Shown: positions 33,067 through 42,106 of the stretch, piece by piece
How positions within the stretch are numbered: position 1 is the first letter of the stretch
How the letters are laid out: every line of letters starts with the position of its first letter
Assembly: GCA_022777285.1 (NCBI GenBank)
Contig: JALFGN010000027.1
Span: 1 to 64,000 of the forward strand
Direction of reading: 5' to 3'
Source of the DNA: Blautia sp.
GTDB lineage: Bacteria > Bacillota > Clostridia > Lachnospirales > Lachnospiraceae
Length of the DNA: 64,000 nucleotides
Position numbers and translations under genes: made by a program
The notes under the pieces: generated by a model
Told to the model about the DNA's origin: nothing
Databases searched by the model: none
The model's input: only the letters and a program-made list of their open reading frames with translations

Positions 33067-33100
33067 AAAAAGTAGGAATTTTCCTTTAGGAGGTTAAATT

Positions 33101-33481
33101 ATGGCGGAAGATAGAAACACCTATAAGATACATGATAATGGATCATTGGGAGAGGTAAAAATTGCGGATGAGGTAGTGGCCATCATTGCAGGACTTGCAG
33201 CGACAGAAGTAGAAGGGGTAGGTTCTATGGCAGGCAATATTACCAATGAACTGGTAGGAAAGCTTGGTATGAAGAATCTTTCCAAGGGAGTCAAGGTAGA
33301 TGTACTGGAAGATGTGGTATGTGTAGACCTTGCTCTGAACATTGAATATGGATATAATATTCTTGAAACCAGTAAAAAGGTTCAGGAAAGAGTAAAAGCG
33401 GCCATTGAAAATATGACAGGCCTTACCGTTTCCGATGTAAATGTGCGCATTGCCAGTGTGGAGATGGACAAGACAAAATAG
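33101..33481 (+). CDS. Asp23/Gls24 family envelope stress response protein
   Basis: A 126-residue protein of the Asp23 (DUF322, YqhY/AmaP-partner) family: GEVKIADEVVAIIAGLAATE and VDVLEDVVCVDLALNIEYGY are diagnostic. Family members are abundant membrane-associated cytosolic proteins linked to envelope homeostasis; in Bacillus the gene near accBC-nusB is yqhY, whose loss disturbs acetyl-CoA carboxylase. Here too it lies just upstream of nusB. TTTAGGAGG precedes the ATG. It has a consensus promoter and its own terminator, so expression is likely high and independent. Confidence 0.94.
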   Translation: MAEDRNTYKIHDNGSLGEVKIADEVVAIIAGLAATEVEGVGSMAGNITNELVGKLGMKNLSKGVKVDVLEDVVCVDLALNIEYGYNILETSKKVQERVKAAIENMTGLTVSDVNVRIASVEMDKTK

Positions 33482-33519
33482 TTCTTTGAAAAGTGAAGCA
33501 CAGGTAAGGAGAAAAAATG

Positions 33520-33551
33520 AAAAGGTGTCTTTGGAAAAGACACCTTTTTTT
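33520..33551 (+). terminator. Terminator of the Asp23 gene
   Basis: AAAAGGTGTCTT pairs with AAAGACACCTTTT around a short loop, followed by T-rich sequence. Confidence 0.9.
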
Positions 33552-33589
33552 ACTCAGAAGAATAAAAACAAAGATAATTGGAGGACATC

Positions 33590-33997
33590 ATGGGAAGAAG
33601 AGAGATGAGAGAACATATCTTTAAACTGTTGTTTATGCAGGAGTTTAATACGCCGGAAGAGATGCCGGAGCAGGTACAGCTTTATTTTGAAACACTGGAA
33701 GAACTTTCCCCGGCGGAAGAAGCTTATATGCAGGATAAATATGCAAAAATACTGGAACAGCAGGATGTAATTGATGAAGAATTGAATCAGATTTCATCCG
33801 GATGGAAAGTCAGCCGTATGAGCAAGGTGGATCTGAATATTCTGCGTCTGGCTGTCTACGAAATGAAATATGATGAGGATGTTCCCGTACGCGTAGCGAT
33901 CAATGAGGCAGTCGAGTTGAGTAAGAAATTCGGAGGAGACGATTCTTCCTCCTTCGTAAATGGTGTACTGGGCAAAATAGCCAGAGAAGCAGAATGA
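33590..33997 (+). CDS. nusB: Transcription antitermination factor NusB
   Basis: A 135-residue all-helical RNA-binding protein of the NusB family (GRREMREHIFKLLFMQEFNT at the start; FGGDDSSSFVNGVLGKI near the end). With NusE (S10) it binds boxA RNA for rRNA antitermination. ATG 33590 with GGAGG five bases upstream is preferred over TTG 33578, which precedes that site. First gene of a long operon nusB-xseA-xseB-ispA-dxs-tlyA-nadK-argR-recN; stop overlaps the xseA start (ATGA). Confidence 0.95.
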   Translation: MGRREMREHIFKLLFMQEFNTPEEMPEQVQLYFETLEELSPAEEAYMQDKYAKILEQQDVIDEELNQISSGWKVSRMSKVDLNILRLAVYEMKYDEDVPVRVAINEAVELSKKFGGDDSSSFVNGVLGKIAREAE

Positions 33998-35229
33998 ACA
34001 GCATATATTCGGTAGGACAGGTAAATAATTATATTAAAAATATGTTTACCCAGGATTTTTTGCTAAACAGGATTTCTGTGAAGGGAGAAGTGTCTAACTG
34101 TAAGTATCATACTTCCGGCCATATTTATTTTTCTCTGAAAGACAGTTCCGGAACCATTGCATGTGTCATGTTTGCAGGTGTAAGGAAGGGGCTTGCGTTC
34201 CGTATGAAAGACGGAGACCGGGTAGTTGTGTCCGGAAGTGTGAACGTCTATGAACGGGACGGGAAATATCAGCTGTATGCAAAAGAAATCCGCCTGGAAG
34301 GTGCGGGGCTTCTCTATGAACAATTTCTTGCTCTGAAAAAAGAGTTGGAGGAGATGGGCATGTTTGCACCGGAATATAAACAGCCTATACCAGCCCATAT
34401 CCGGACTCTTGGTGTTGTGACTGCACCGACAGGGGCTGCCATTCAGGATATCCGGAATGTGGCAGGAAGGAGAAATCCTTTTGTACAGATTATTCTCTAT
34501 CCGGCCCTGGTGCAGGGAGAAGGAGCAAAAGAGAGTATTGTACAGGGAATTCAGAGGTTGGATGATTATGGTGTGGATGTGATTATTGTAGGGCGCGGAG
34601 GCGGTTCGATTGAGGATTTGTGGGCGTTTAATGAAGAAGTAGTTGCCCGTGCCATATTTCATTGTCGGACACCTGTGATTTCGGCGGTAGGACATGAAAC
34701 CGATACGACGATTGCAGATTTTGTGGCAGATTTGCGGGCACCTACCCCATCAGCGGCTGCAGAGCTGGCAGTCAGTGATGTGCGGACACTTCTTGGTACT
34801 TTTCAGGAATACCGAAAAAAACTGGAACGGATCATGGACAATCGTCTGCTTCTTCTGGAACAGCAGATGAAATTTTACAAAAACAAATTGCTGTATTTAA
34901 GTCCGGAAAATCAGATTCGTGAAAAAAGAACGTATCTGCTGGAACTGGAAGCACGTATGGATGCAGGCATGCAGAATCAGATTTACCGGGCAAGACAGGA
35001 ACTGAATCTGTATATTGAAAGAATGCGTGGGCTTTCTCCATTAGATAAGCTGAATCAGGGATTTTCTTATGTGGAAAATGAGGAACAGAAAGCAGTGACA
35101 AGTATCTCTCAGGTGAAGACAGGGGACAGGCTGTATATTCAGGTCAGCGACGGAACGGTAGAAGCCAGAGCAGAAAACAGAAAAAAGAAATCAAGAGGTG
35201 TATCCAATGGCAGAAAAGACAACAATTGA
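33994..35229 (+). CDS. xseA: Exodeoxyribonuclease VII large subunit
   Basis: A 411-residue nuclease subunit: N-terminal OB-fold (about 1-100, beginning SIYSVGQVNNYIKNMF), catalytic domain with PTGAAIQDIRNVAGRRNPF and VGRGGGSIEDLWAFNEE, then a coiled-coil region near 270-370. With XseB it degrades single-stranded DNA into oligonucleotides. It overlaps nusB by four bases and xseB by 23 bases. Family length is about 400-450. Confidence 0.96.
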   Translation: MNSIYSVGQVNNYIKNMFTQDFLLNRISVKGEVSNCKYHTSGHIYFSLKDSSGTIACVMFAGVRKGLAFRMKDGDRVVVSGSVNVYERDGKYQLYAKEIRLEGAGLLYEQFLALKKELEEMGMFAPEYKQPIPAHIRTLGVVTAPTGAAIQDIRNVAGRRNPFVQIILYPALVQGEGAKESIVQGIQRLDDYGVDVIIVGRGGGSIEDLWAFNEEVVARAIFHCRTPVISAVGHETDTTIADFVADLRAPTPSAAAELAVSDVRTLLGTFQEYRKKLERIMDNRLLLLEQQMKFYKNKLLYLSPENQIREKRTYLLELEARMDAGMQNQIYRARQELNLYIERMRGLSPLDKLNQGFSYVENEEQKAVTSISQVKTGDRLYIQVSDGTVEARAENRKKKSRGVSNGRKDNN

Positions 35230-35413
35230 AGAATCTCTGAAAGAACTGGATGCTATTGTGGCAAAGCTGGAGAGCAGGGAGATTTCTCTGGAAGACTCTT
35301 TTGCCCTGTATCAGAAAGGGATGGAATTGCTGAAAGAATGCAGCAAAAAGATTGATACTGTTGAAAAAAAGATGCTTAAAATGAACGAGAATGGTGAATT
35401 AAGTGAATTTTAA
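35207..35413 (+). CDS. xseB: Exodeoxyribonuclease VII small subunit
   Basis: A 68-residue helical protein of the XseB family (TIEESLKELDAIVAKLESRE and SFALYQKGMELLKECS). It binds the XseA coiled coil. ATG 35207 with AAGAGGTG upstream is preferred over GTG 35198. It begins inside xseA and ends inside ispA, showing tight translational coupling. Confidence 0.95.
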   Translation: MAEKTTIEESLKELDAIVAKLESREISLEDSFALYQKGMELLKECSKKIDTVEKKMLKMNENGELSEF

Positions 35414-36290
35414 AGAAGAGTTGAAAAACAGAACAGCGTATGCGGAACAAATTATCCGGAATTATCTTCCGAAAGAAGAAGGGTTTTCTGTAAAAATGGC
35501 GGAAGCGGTTAATTACAGTATGCTGTCCGGAGGAAAACGTCTGCGTCCTGTTTTTATGTATGAAGTATATAAACTATTTGGAGGCAGGGGAAATGTAGTG
35601 GAACCATTTATGGCAGCTTTGGAAATGATCCATACCCATTCCCTGATCCACGATGATCTTCCGGCATTGGATAATGATCCATATCGCAGAGGAAGAAAAA
35701 CCACACATGTTGTATATGGGGAATCGGCTGCTATTCTGGCAGGGGATGCCCTTCTTAATTATGCTTATGAAACGGCCTTTCAGGCCTTTGATCGGACCGA
35801 TTCCTGGAAACCGGTTGCAGATGCTTTGAAAATCCTGGGAGAAAAAACAGGAATCATGGGTATGCTGGGCGGTCAGGGGGTAGATGTGGAAAATGACGGA
35901 AAGCCACTTTCCAGAGAAATGCTGCTCTATATCTATGAAAATAAAACGTCTGCATTGATTGAATGTGCGATGATGATTGGTGCTGTTCTGGCAGGAGCAG
36001 ACAAAGAACAGGTTGCAGTCATGGAACAGATCGGGAGCAGAATCGGCATTGCTTTCCAGATTCAGGATGATATCCTGGATGTGATCGGAGACAGCGAAGA
36101 ACTGGGAAAAGCAGTGGGGAGTGATGAAAAGAATCATAAGACGACCTATGTGACGCTGGAAGGATTGGAAAAAGCGGGAGAAAAGGTAAAAATACTGACA
36201 GAAGAAGCCATTGACCTTTTGGCAAAGCTGCCGGGAGAACAGGAATTTTTCAGAGAATTACTGTGTTCTCTTTGTACCCGCAGAAAATAG
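35403..36290 (+). CDS. ispA: Polyprenyl synthetase, probable farnesyl diphosphate synthase
   Basis: A 295-residue trans-prenyltransferase. The first Asp-rich motif is DDLPALDNDPYRRGRKTTH near residue 78 and the second QIQDDILDVIGD near 220. Two residues before the first DDxxD the pattern SLIHDD fits short-chain (farnesyl/geranyl) synthases. It makes farnesyl diphosphate from IPP and DMAPP, next to dxs which starts that supply. The start codon is GTG, overlapping xseB by 11 bases. Product chain length is inferred from family only. Confidence 0.93.
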   Translation: MNFKEELKNRTAYAEQIIRNYLPKEEGFSVKMAEAVNYSMLSGGKRLRPVFMYEVYKLFGGRGNVVEPFMAALEMIHTHSLIHDDLPALDNDPYRRGRKTTHVVYGESAAILAGDALLNYAYETAFQAFDRTDSWKPVADALKILGEKTGIMGMLGGQGVDVENDGKPLSREMLLYIYENKTSALIECAMMIGAVLAGADKEQVAVMEQIGSRIGIAFQIQDDILDVIGDSEELGKAVGSDEKNHKTTYVTLEGLEKAGEKVKILTEEAIDLLAKLPGEQEFFRELLCSLCTRRK

Positions 36291-36303
36291 AGGTGCATGA
36301 TCA

Positions 36304-38166
36304 ATGCTGTTAGACAAAATACAAAAAGAAAACGATATAAAGAAAATTTCCCAGCAGCAGCTTCCGCAGCTGGCGCAGGAAATCCGGGAGTTTCTGTTGG
36401 AAAATGTCAGCAAGACCGGTGGTCATCTGGCATCGAATCTGGGGGCAGTAGAACTTACACTGGCGCTTCACTATGTATTTCATCTCCCGGAAGATAAGAT
36501 TATCTGGGATGTAGGGCATCAGTCCTATACCCACAAGATTCTTACAGGGAGAAAAGAAGGGTTTCAAAAACTGAGAAAATTTGGCGGCATGAGCGGTTTT
36601 CCGAAACGGAGTGAAAGTTCCTGTGATGCTTATGATACGGGGCATAGTTCTACCTCGATTTCTGCAGGGGTAGGATATGTGTGTGCAGGGAGTATCAGGG
36701 GCGATGACAGTCATGTGATTTCAATCATCGGAGACGGGGCACTTACAGGCGGTATGGCATACGAAGCTCTGAACAATGCGTCCCAGTTGAAAAAGAATTT
36801 TATTATCGTTCTGAATGATAATAAAATGTCTATTTCCGAAAATGTAGGAGGAATTTCCCGTTATCTGAATAATTTAAGAACGACCGATACCTATACAGAA
36901 CTGAAAACGGAAGTGAAGAAAAAACTGAATAAAGTACCGGGAATTGGCCCTGCTATGGTGGAAACCATACACAAGACAAAGGACAGTCTCAAGCAGCTTG
37001 TGATTCCTGGGATGTTTTTTGAAGATATGGGAATCAAATATCTGGGACCTGTGAATGGACATGACTGTAACCGGATGATTCAGATCTTTCAGGAAGCGAA
37101 AAAAACAGAGGGAGCGGTTTTGGTTCATGTACAGACAGTAAAGGGCAAAGGATATGAACCGGCCATGCGTCATCCGGCCAGATTTCATGGCACATCGGCT
37201 TTTGAACTGGAGAGCGGTGTACCTTTGAAAAACAGCGGGAAAGCAAATTATACAGATGTATTTTCCACGGTCATGCGAAAGTTGGGAGACAGAGAGCCGA
37301 ATCTTGTGGCAGTTACTGCTGCAATGCCGGACGGTACCGGATTAAAGCGATTCCGGAATCTGTTTCCGGAGCGGTTCTTTGATGTTGGAATCGCAGAAGA
37401 ACATGCAGTAACCTGCGCTGCCGGTATGGCACTGGGCGGCTTGATCCCGGTGGTTGCCATCTATTCTTCCTTTTTGCAAAGAGCAGTCGATCAGATTATT
37501 GAGGATGTATGTCTGCAGAATCTTCATGTGATTTTTGCAGTGGATCGGGCGGGCATAGTAGGAAGTGACGGAGAAACACATCAGGGGTGTTTTGATTTGT
37601 CTTATTTGTCGATGATTCCAAATATGACAGTTATGGCACCGAAAAATAAGTGGGAACTTTCCGATATGCTGAAATTTGCAGTGCATTGTGAAGGACCGGT
37701 CGCGATCCGTTATCCAAGAGGGGAAGCTTATGATGGGCTGGAAGAATACCGGGAACCTATGGTATATGGAAAAAGTGAAATGCTGTTTGAAGGAAGTGAG
37801 ATTGCCCTTCTTGCGGTGGGAAGTATGGTAGAGACAGGCGTGCAGGTTTATGAAAAAATGAAAGAAGAGGGAATGCATCCGTCTCTTGTAAATGCAAGAT
37901 TTGTAAAACCTCTGGATACCAGAATGCTGGACAGACTGGCAAAGAATCACAGACTTCTTGTAACTATGGAAGAAAATGTGAAAACAGGAGGCTTTGGCAG
38001 TGCAGTGCTTGCTTATATGAGTGAAAAGCATCCACAGGTACAGGTGAAGATCATTTCCCTTCCGGATCAGTTTATTATCCATGGAAGTCCGGAATTATTG
38101 AAGAAGACAGTAGGAATTGACAAAGATTCCATTTATACCACAATCAAGGAGGCTTATAAAGAATGA
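36304..38166 (+). CDS. dxs: 1-deoxy-D-xylulose-5-phosphate synthase
   Basis: A 620-residue thiamine diphosphate enzyme that condenses pyruvate and glyceraldehyde-3-phosphate, the first step of the MEP isoprenoid pathway. The cofactor motif is GDGALTGGMAYEALNNA near residue 142, ending at the NDNKMSIS segment; the transketolase-like middle and C-terminal domains follow (GIAEEHAVTCAAGMALGGLI). Length matches the family. It overlaps tlyA by four bases (ATGA). Together with ispA it supplies quinone, undecaprenyl and tRNA isopentenyl precursors. Confidence 0.97.
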   Translation: MLLDKIQKENDIKKISQQQLPQLAQEIREFLLENVSKTGGHLASNLGAVELTLALHYVFHLPEDKIIWDVGHQSYTHKILTGRKEGFQKLRKFGGMSGFPKRSESSCDAYDTGHSSTSISAGVGYVCAGSIRGDDSHVISIIGDGALTGGMAYEALNNASQLKKNFIIVLNDNKMSISENVGGISRYLNNLRTTDTYTELKTEVKKKLNKVPGIGPAMVETIHKTKDSLKQLVIPGMFFEDMGIKYLGPVNGHDCNRMIQIFQEAKKTEGAVLVHVQTVKGKGYEPAMRHPARFHGTSAFELESGVPLKNSGKANYTDVFSTVMRKLGDREPNLVAVTAAMPDGTGLKRFRNLFPERFFDVGIAEEHAVTCAAGMALGGLIPVVAIYSSFLQRAVDQIIEDVCLQNLHVIFAVDRAGIVGSDGETHQGCFDLSYLSMIPNMTVMAPKNKWELSDMLKFAVHCEGPVAIRYPRGEAYDGLEEYREPMVYGKSEMLFEGSEIALLAVGSMVETGVQVYEKMKEEGMHPSLVNARFVKPLDTRMLDRLAKNHRLLVTMEENVKTGGFGSAVLAYMSEKHPQVQVKIISLPDQFIIHGSPELLKKTVGIDKDSIYTTIKEAYKE

Positions 38167-38972
38167 AAGAACGTCTGGATGTACTGCTGGTAAAACAGGG
38201 ACTGGCAGTTTCAAGGGAGAAGGCCAAAGCAGTCATTATGGCAGGCTGTGTATATGTGGACAACCAGAAAGAAGACAAGGCCGGTTCCATGTTTCCGGAT
38301 ACGGCAAAAATAGAAGTACGGGGAAATACGCTGAAGTATGTAAGCAGAGGCGGATTGAAACTGGAAAAAGCCATGGAATGCTTTGGAGTGGCTTTGAAAG
38401 ATAAAATCTGTATGGATGTCGGATCTTCCACAGGGGGATTCACCGATTGTATGCTGCAAAACGGAGCAGTCAAAGTCTATGCGATTGATGTGGGACATGG
38501 TCAGCTTGACTGGAAACTGCGAAATGATCCGCGTGTCGTCTGTATGGAAAGAACCAATATCCGATATGTCGTACCGGAAGACCTGCAGGAACATGCAGAT
38601 TTTTCTTCCATTGATGTTTCTTTTATTTCCCTTACCAAGGTACTGCTTCCTGTTTATCATTTACTTACGGAAACCGGGGAAGTGGTATGTCTGATCAAAC
38701 CGCAGTTTGAAGCAGGAAGAGAAAAAGTAGGAAAGAAAGGGGTCGTCCGTGATCCGAAAGTTCATGAAGAAGTCATTGAAAAAGTAATGGAATATGCACA
38801 GAGCATAGGATTTTGGCCCCTTCATCTGGATTTTTCTCCCATTAAGGGACCGGAAGGAAATATTGAATATCTCCTTCATCTGACAAAAAGACAGATACAG
38901 GAGCCGGAACCGGGTATACAGCTATCCATCAGGGAGGTTGTCAGCCAGGCGCATGGAGAATTGGACAAGTAA
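38163..38972 (+). CDS. tlyA: TlyA family rRNA methyltransferase
   Basis: A 269-residue protein with an N-terminal S4 RNA-binding domain (ERLDVLLVKQGLAVSREKAK) and an FtsJ-like Rossmann methyltransferase domain from about residue 80 (MDVGSSTGGFTDCMLQNGA as SAM motif). TlyA enzymes 2'-O-methylate cytidine in 16S and/or 23S rRNA, and the loss of methylation alters capreomycin sensitivity in mycobacteria. In Firmicutes it is often called YqxC. Its start overlaps the dxs stop. Methylation target in this organism is not known. Confidence 0.94.
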   Translation: MKERLDVLLVKQGLAVSREKAKAVIMAGCVYVDNQKEDKAGSMFPDTAKIEVRGNTLKYVSRGGLKLEKAMECFGVALKDKICMDVGSSTGGFTDCMLQNGAVKVYAIDVGHGQLDWKLRNDPRVVCMERTNIRYVVPEDLQEHADFSSIDVSFISLTKVLLPVYHLLTETGEVVCLIKPQFEAGREKVGKKGVVRDPKVHEEVIEKVMEYAQSIGFWPLHLDFSPIKGPEGNIEYLLHLTKRQIQEPEPGIQLSIREVVSQAHGELDK

Positions 38973-38976
38973 TCAA

Positions 38977-39837
38977 ATGGAAAAATTTTTTATTATAGCA
39001 AACAGTCAGAAGGACGAAGGATTCAAAACAGCGAAACAGATAGAAACCTATCTGAAAGAGAAAGGAAAATCCTGTATTTTAAGAGCAGAACAACCAGATG
39101 TAAAAGATATCAGCAATCATTATACGGATGTCCGGCAGATTCCGCAGGATGTGGAATGTATTATTGTGTTGGGCGGGGACGGAACTTTGCTTCAGGCCGC
39201 AAGAGATGTGGTAGACCGGCAGATCCCTTTGCTTGGAATTAATCTCGGTACGCTTGGGTATCTGGCAGAAATCGATCATTCGTCTATTGAGGGTGCATTA
39301 AATCATCTGATCCTGGATGAATATACCATTGAAAAACGCATGATGCTGCAGGGAAAAGTGTATCAGGCAGGCCGTATGATTGCGGAAGATGTAGCGTTGA
39401 ATGATATTGTGATCGGCAGAGAAGGACCTTTGCGGGTAACCAGATTTCATAATTATGTAAATGGAGAATTTCTTAATTCTTATACAGCAGACGGGATTAT
39501 TATTGCAACGGCTACTGGTTCTACCGGCTACAGTCTTTCCGCAGGAGGCCCCATTGTATCACCGGAAACCAATATTATGATTATGACTCCTGTAGCACCT
39601 CACACGTTGAATACCAGAAGTGTGATTTTCCCAGCAGAAGATGAGATCACAGTGGAAATCGGTGAGGGAAGCTGGAAAGGGGAAGCAAAAGCAGTGGTTT
39701 CTTTTGATGGGGATACCAATGTAACGATGAAAACAGGAGACCGGGTCGTGATCCGGCGCTCAGAAAAAGATACACAGATCGTAAAAATCAGTAACATCAG
39801 TTTTCTTGAAGTGTTGAGACGGAAAATGAAGAATTAA
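38977..39837 (+). CDS. nadK: NAD kinase
   Basis: A protein of about 286 residues that phosphorylates NAD to NADP. Signature motifs are VLGGDGTLLQAAR near residue 63, GTLGYLAEI and the ATP-associated TATGSTGYSLSAGGPI near 175. The start at 38977, four bases after the tlyA stop, gives the family-like N-terminus MEKFFIIANSQKD; ATG 38953 and TTG 38940-region starts lie inside tlyA. No strong ribosome site is present at the chosen start, so it probably depends on coupling to tlyA. Confidence 0.94.
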   Translation: MEKFFIIANSQKDEGFKTAKQIETYLKEKGKSCILRAEQPDVKDISNHYTDVRQIPQDVECIIVLGGDGTLLQAARDVVDRQIPLLGINLGTLGYLAEIDHSSIEGALNHLILDEYTIEKRMMLQGKVYQAGRMIAEDVALNDIVIGREGPLRVTRFHNYVNGEFLNSYTADGIIIATATGSTGYSLSAGGPIVSPETNIMIMTPVAPHTLNTRSVIFPAEDEITVEIGEGSWKGEAKAVVSFDGDTNVTMKTGDRVVIRRSEKDTQIVKISNISFLEVLRRKMKN

Positions 39838-39848
39838 GGAGAGCAGTC

Positions 39849-40319
39849 ATGAAAATTGCCAGACATTCAAAAATTATTGACCTGATTAACCAATACGATA
39901 TTGAAACCCAGGAAGAACTGGCAGCAAAATTGCAGGAAGCAGGATTTGCAGTGACGCAGGCTACCGTTTCCAGAGATATCCGGGAATTAAAACTTATGAA
40001 AGCTGCAAAACCGGGTGGAGGCTCCAGATATATGGTTATGGAGCAGAGGGATAATCAAAACAGCGAAAAATATAAAAGAGTATTGCAGGATGCATTCCTG
40101 TCCATGGATATGGCACAGAATATACTGGTGATCAAAACGGTTTCCGGTATGGCCAATGCAGCAGGTGCTGCCCTTGACAGTATGAACATGAGTGAAATTG
40201 TAGGCTGTATAGCAGGAGACGATACCATAGCCTGTATTAACAGGACGGTGGATGATACCATTATCCTAATGGAAAAAATAAAAAAAATAATCGGAACAGG
40301 CCAGGAGAGTACAAGGTGA
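39849..40319 (+). CDS. argR: Arginine repressor
   Basis: A 156-residue ArgR/AhrC family regulator. The N-terminal winged helix is seen in RHSKIIDLINQYDIETQEEL and VTQATVSRDIRELKLMK; the C-terminal arginine-binding and hexamer domain has GCIAGDDTIACINR near residue 118. It represses arginine synthesis genes when arginine is high. AAGGAGAGCAGTC precedes the ATG. The placement next to recN is conserved across Firmicutes. Confidence 0.95.
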   Translation: MKIARHSKIIDLINQYDIETQEELAAKLQEAGFAVTQATVSRDIRELKLMKAAKPGGGSRYMVMEQRDNQNSEKYKRVLQDAFLSMDMAQNILVIKTVSGMANAAGAALDSMNMSEIVGCIAGDDTIACINRTVDDTIILMEKIKKIIGTGQESTR

Positions 40320-40323
40320 AACG

Positions 40324-42009
40324 ATGTTAGTACATTTGCATGTGAAAAATCTGGCCCTGATTGATGAAGCAGAAGTGGATTTTACAGAAGGACTGAATAT
40401 TCTCACAGGAGAAACCGGTGCCGGAAAATCCATTCTCATTGGCTCTATTAATCTGGCGCTGGGACAGAAAGCTTCCAGGGAGATGATTCGGGAAAATACC
40501 GATTATGCTTTTGTGGAACTGGTATTTCAGGTAAACGAAAAGACAGAGGAAAAATTGCGTCAGATGGATATTTTTCCGGAAGATGGGCAGGTTATTATCA
40601 GCAGAAAACTTACGGGAAACAGAAGTATCTGCAAAATAAACGGAGAAACCTGTACGGTTTCCGCAGTGAAAGCGGCAGCCGCTTATTTGCTGGATATTCA
40701 CGGACAGCATGAGCACCAGTCTTTATTGTATCCAGAAAAGCAGATGGAGATACTGGATGCATATGGAAAAGAGGAAATTTTTGAAAAGAAAAGTGAGACA
40801 GCAGATCTGTTTCAGGAATATGCAGCTTTAAAAAAAGAACTGGAATCTTACGAACTGGATGAAGAACAAAGAAAACGGGAAATGGATTTTCTTTCTTATG
40901 AAATCTCGGAAATTGAGGAGGCACAGCTTCGGGAAGGAGAAGACGAGGAACTGGAAGCCCAGTATAAAAAACTTCTCAATGGAAAGAAAATAACAGAAAC
41001 TCTGGGTGAAGTTTATGAACTGACCGGATATGAGCAGGAAGGAAGTGCAGAACAGATCGGAAGAGGCGTAAGAAAGCTGTCTCAGATCGCAGAACTGGAT
41101 GAGAATCTGAACGGACTTTATGCTATGCTCAATGATGTAGATGCGCTGCTTTCTGATTTTAACCGGGAAGTGTCCGGATATTTGACTGATTTTTCTTTTT
41201 CCCAGGAACAATTTGGAGAGATAGAAAGCAGACTGGATCGGATCAATCGTCTGAAGGCAAAATACGGAAGAGAGATTTCGGATGTTCTGTCTTACAAAGA
41301 GGAAAAAGAAGCAGAACGGGAGCGTCTGGAAAACTTTGAACTGCATAAGAGCCAGCTGGAGAAAGCGCTGGCAGAAAAAACAAAGATTCTGGAAGAAAAG
41401 AGCCGGGAGCTTACTTTGCTGCGTAAAGCATGGGCAGAAAAGCTGGAGAAAGAGGTAATTGCCGGTTTACAGGATCTGAATTTTCTGGAAGTGACATTTT
41501 CTATTGATTTTCAGGAAAAAGAAACCTTTGGTCCAGGCGGAAAAGACCGGATTTGTTTCCTGATATCTACAAATCCGGGAGAACCTGTGCGGGAACTGTC
41601 AAAAGTGGTTTCCGGTGGAGAATTATCCAGAATTATGCTTGCGATAAAAACTATTCTTGCAGATAAGGATGAGAAAGAAACGTTGATTTTTGATGAAATC
41701 GACACCGGGATCAGTGGAAGGACAGCCTGGAAAGTGTCTGAAAAAATGGCAGTGATCGGAAGAGAACATCAGGTTCTTTGTATTACGCATCTTCCACAAA
41801 TCGCAGCGCAGGCAGATGCACATTTTCTGATTGAAAAAAATGTGGAAAAACAGGAGACGCAAACCAGAATCTTTCGGCTGCCGGATGAGGAGTCCATCCG
41901 GGAATTGGCAAGAATGTTGGGCGGTGATAAGATCACAGATGCCGGTTTGTCAAATGCAGCAGAGATGAAAGAAATGGCACAACAACAAAAAAATACAAGA
42001 TTGAAATAG
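40324..42009 (+). CDS. recN: DNA repair protein RecN
   Basis: A 561-residue SMC-like ATPase acting early in double-strand break repair. Walker A is GETGAGKSILIGSINLAL near residue 30, the signature VVSGGELSRIMLAIK near 430 and Walker B LIFDEIDTGISGRTAW. Two coiled-coil arms lie between (about 150-220 and 270-370). Length matches the family. AAGGTGAAACG precedes the ATG. Last gene of the nusB operon, followed by a terminator. Confidence 0.96.
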   Translation: MLVHLHVKNLALIDEAEVDFTEGLNILTGETGAGKSILIGSINLALGQKASREMIRENTDYAFVELVFQVNEKTEEKLRQMDIFPEDGQVIISRKLTGNRSICKINGETCTVSAVKAAAAYLLDIHGQHEHQSLLYPEKQMEILDAYGKEEIFEKKSETADLFQEYAALKKELESYELDEEQRKREMDFLSYEISEIEEAQLREGEDEELEAQYKKLLNGKKITETLGEVYELTGYEQEGSAEQIGRGVRKLSQIAELDENLNGLYAMLNDVDALLSDFNREVSGYLTDFSFSQEQFGEIESRLDRINRLKAKYGREISDVLSYKEEKEAERERLENFELHKSQLEKALAEKTKILEEKSRELTLLRKAWAEKLEKEVIAGLQDLNFLEVTFSIDFQEKETFGPGGKDRICFLISTNPGEPVRELSKVVSGGELSRIMLAIKTILADKDEKETLIFDEIDTGISGRTAWKVSEKMAVIGREHQVLCITHLPQIAAQADAHFLIEKNVEKQETQTRIFRLPDEESIRELARMLGGDKITDAGLSNAAEMKEMAQQQKNTRLK

Positions 42010-42027
42010 ATGAATTCTCACATACTA

Positions 42028-42062
42028 AAGAAGGGTACACAGCGTGTATCCTTCTTTTTTTC
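42028..42062 (+). terminator. Terminator of the nusB-recN operon
   Basis: AAGAAGGGTACAC (42028-42040) pairs with GTGTATCCTTCTT (42044-42056 region) around a three-base loop, followed by a T-run. A GTG-initiated extension of spoIVB begins in this hairpin and is therefore rejected. Confidence 0.92.
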
Positions 42063-42106
42063 CTGAAAAAATGCGGCAGGAAAATTCAAAAAAGGATGTG
42101 ATTTGG

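Noticed and set aside
37342..38082. A 246-codon open frame antisense to dxs
   Set aside because: Shadow frame without ribosome site or recognisable domain.
42044..42106. An upstream GTG start for spoIVB
   Set aside because: It lies within the recN terminator hairpin, so it would not be in the spoIVB transcript.
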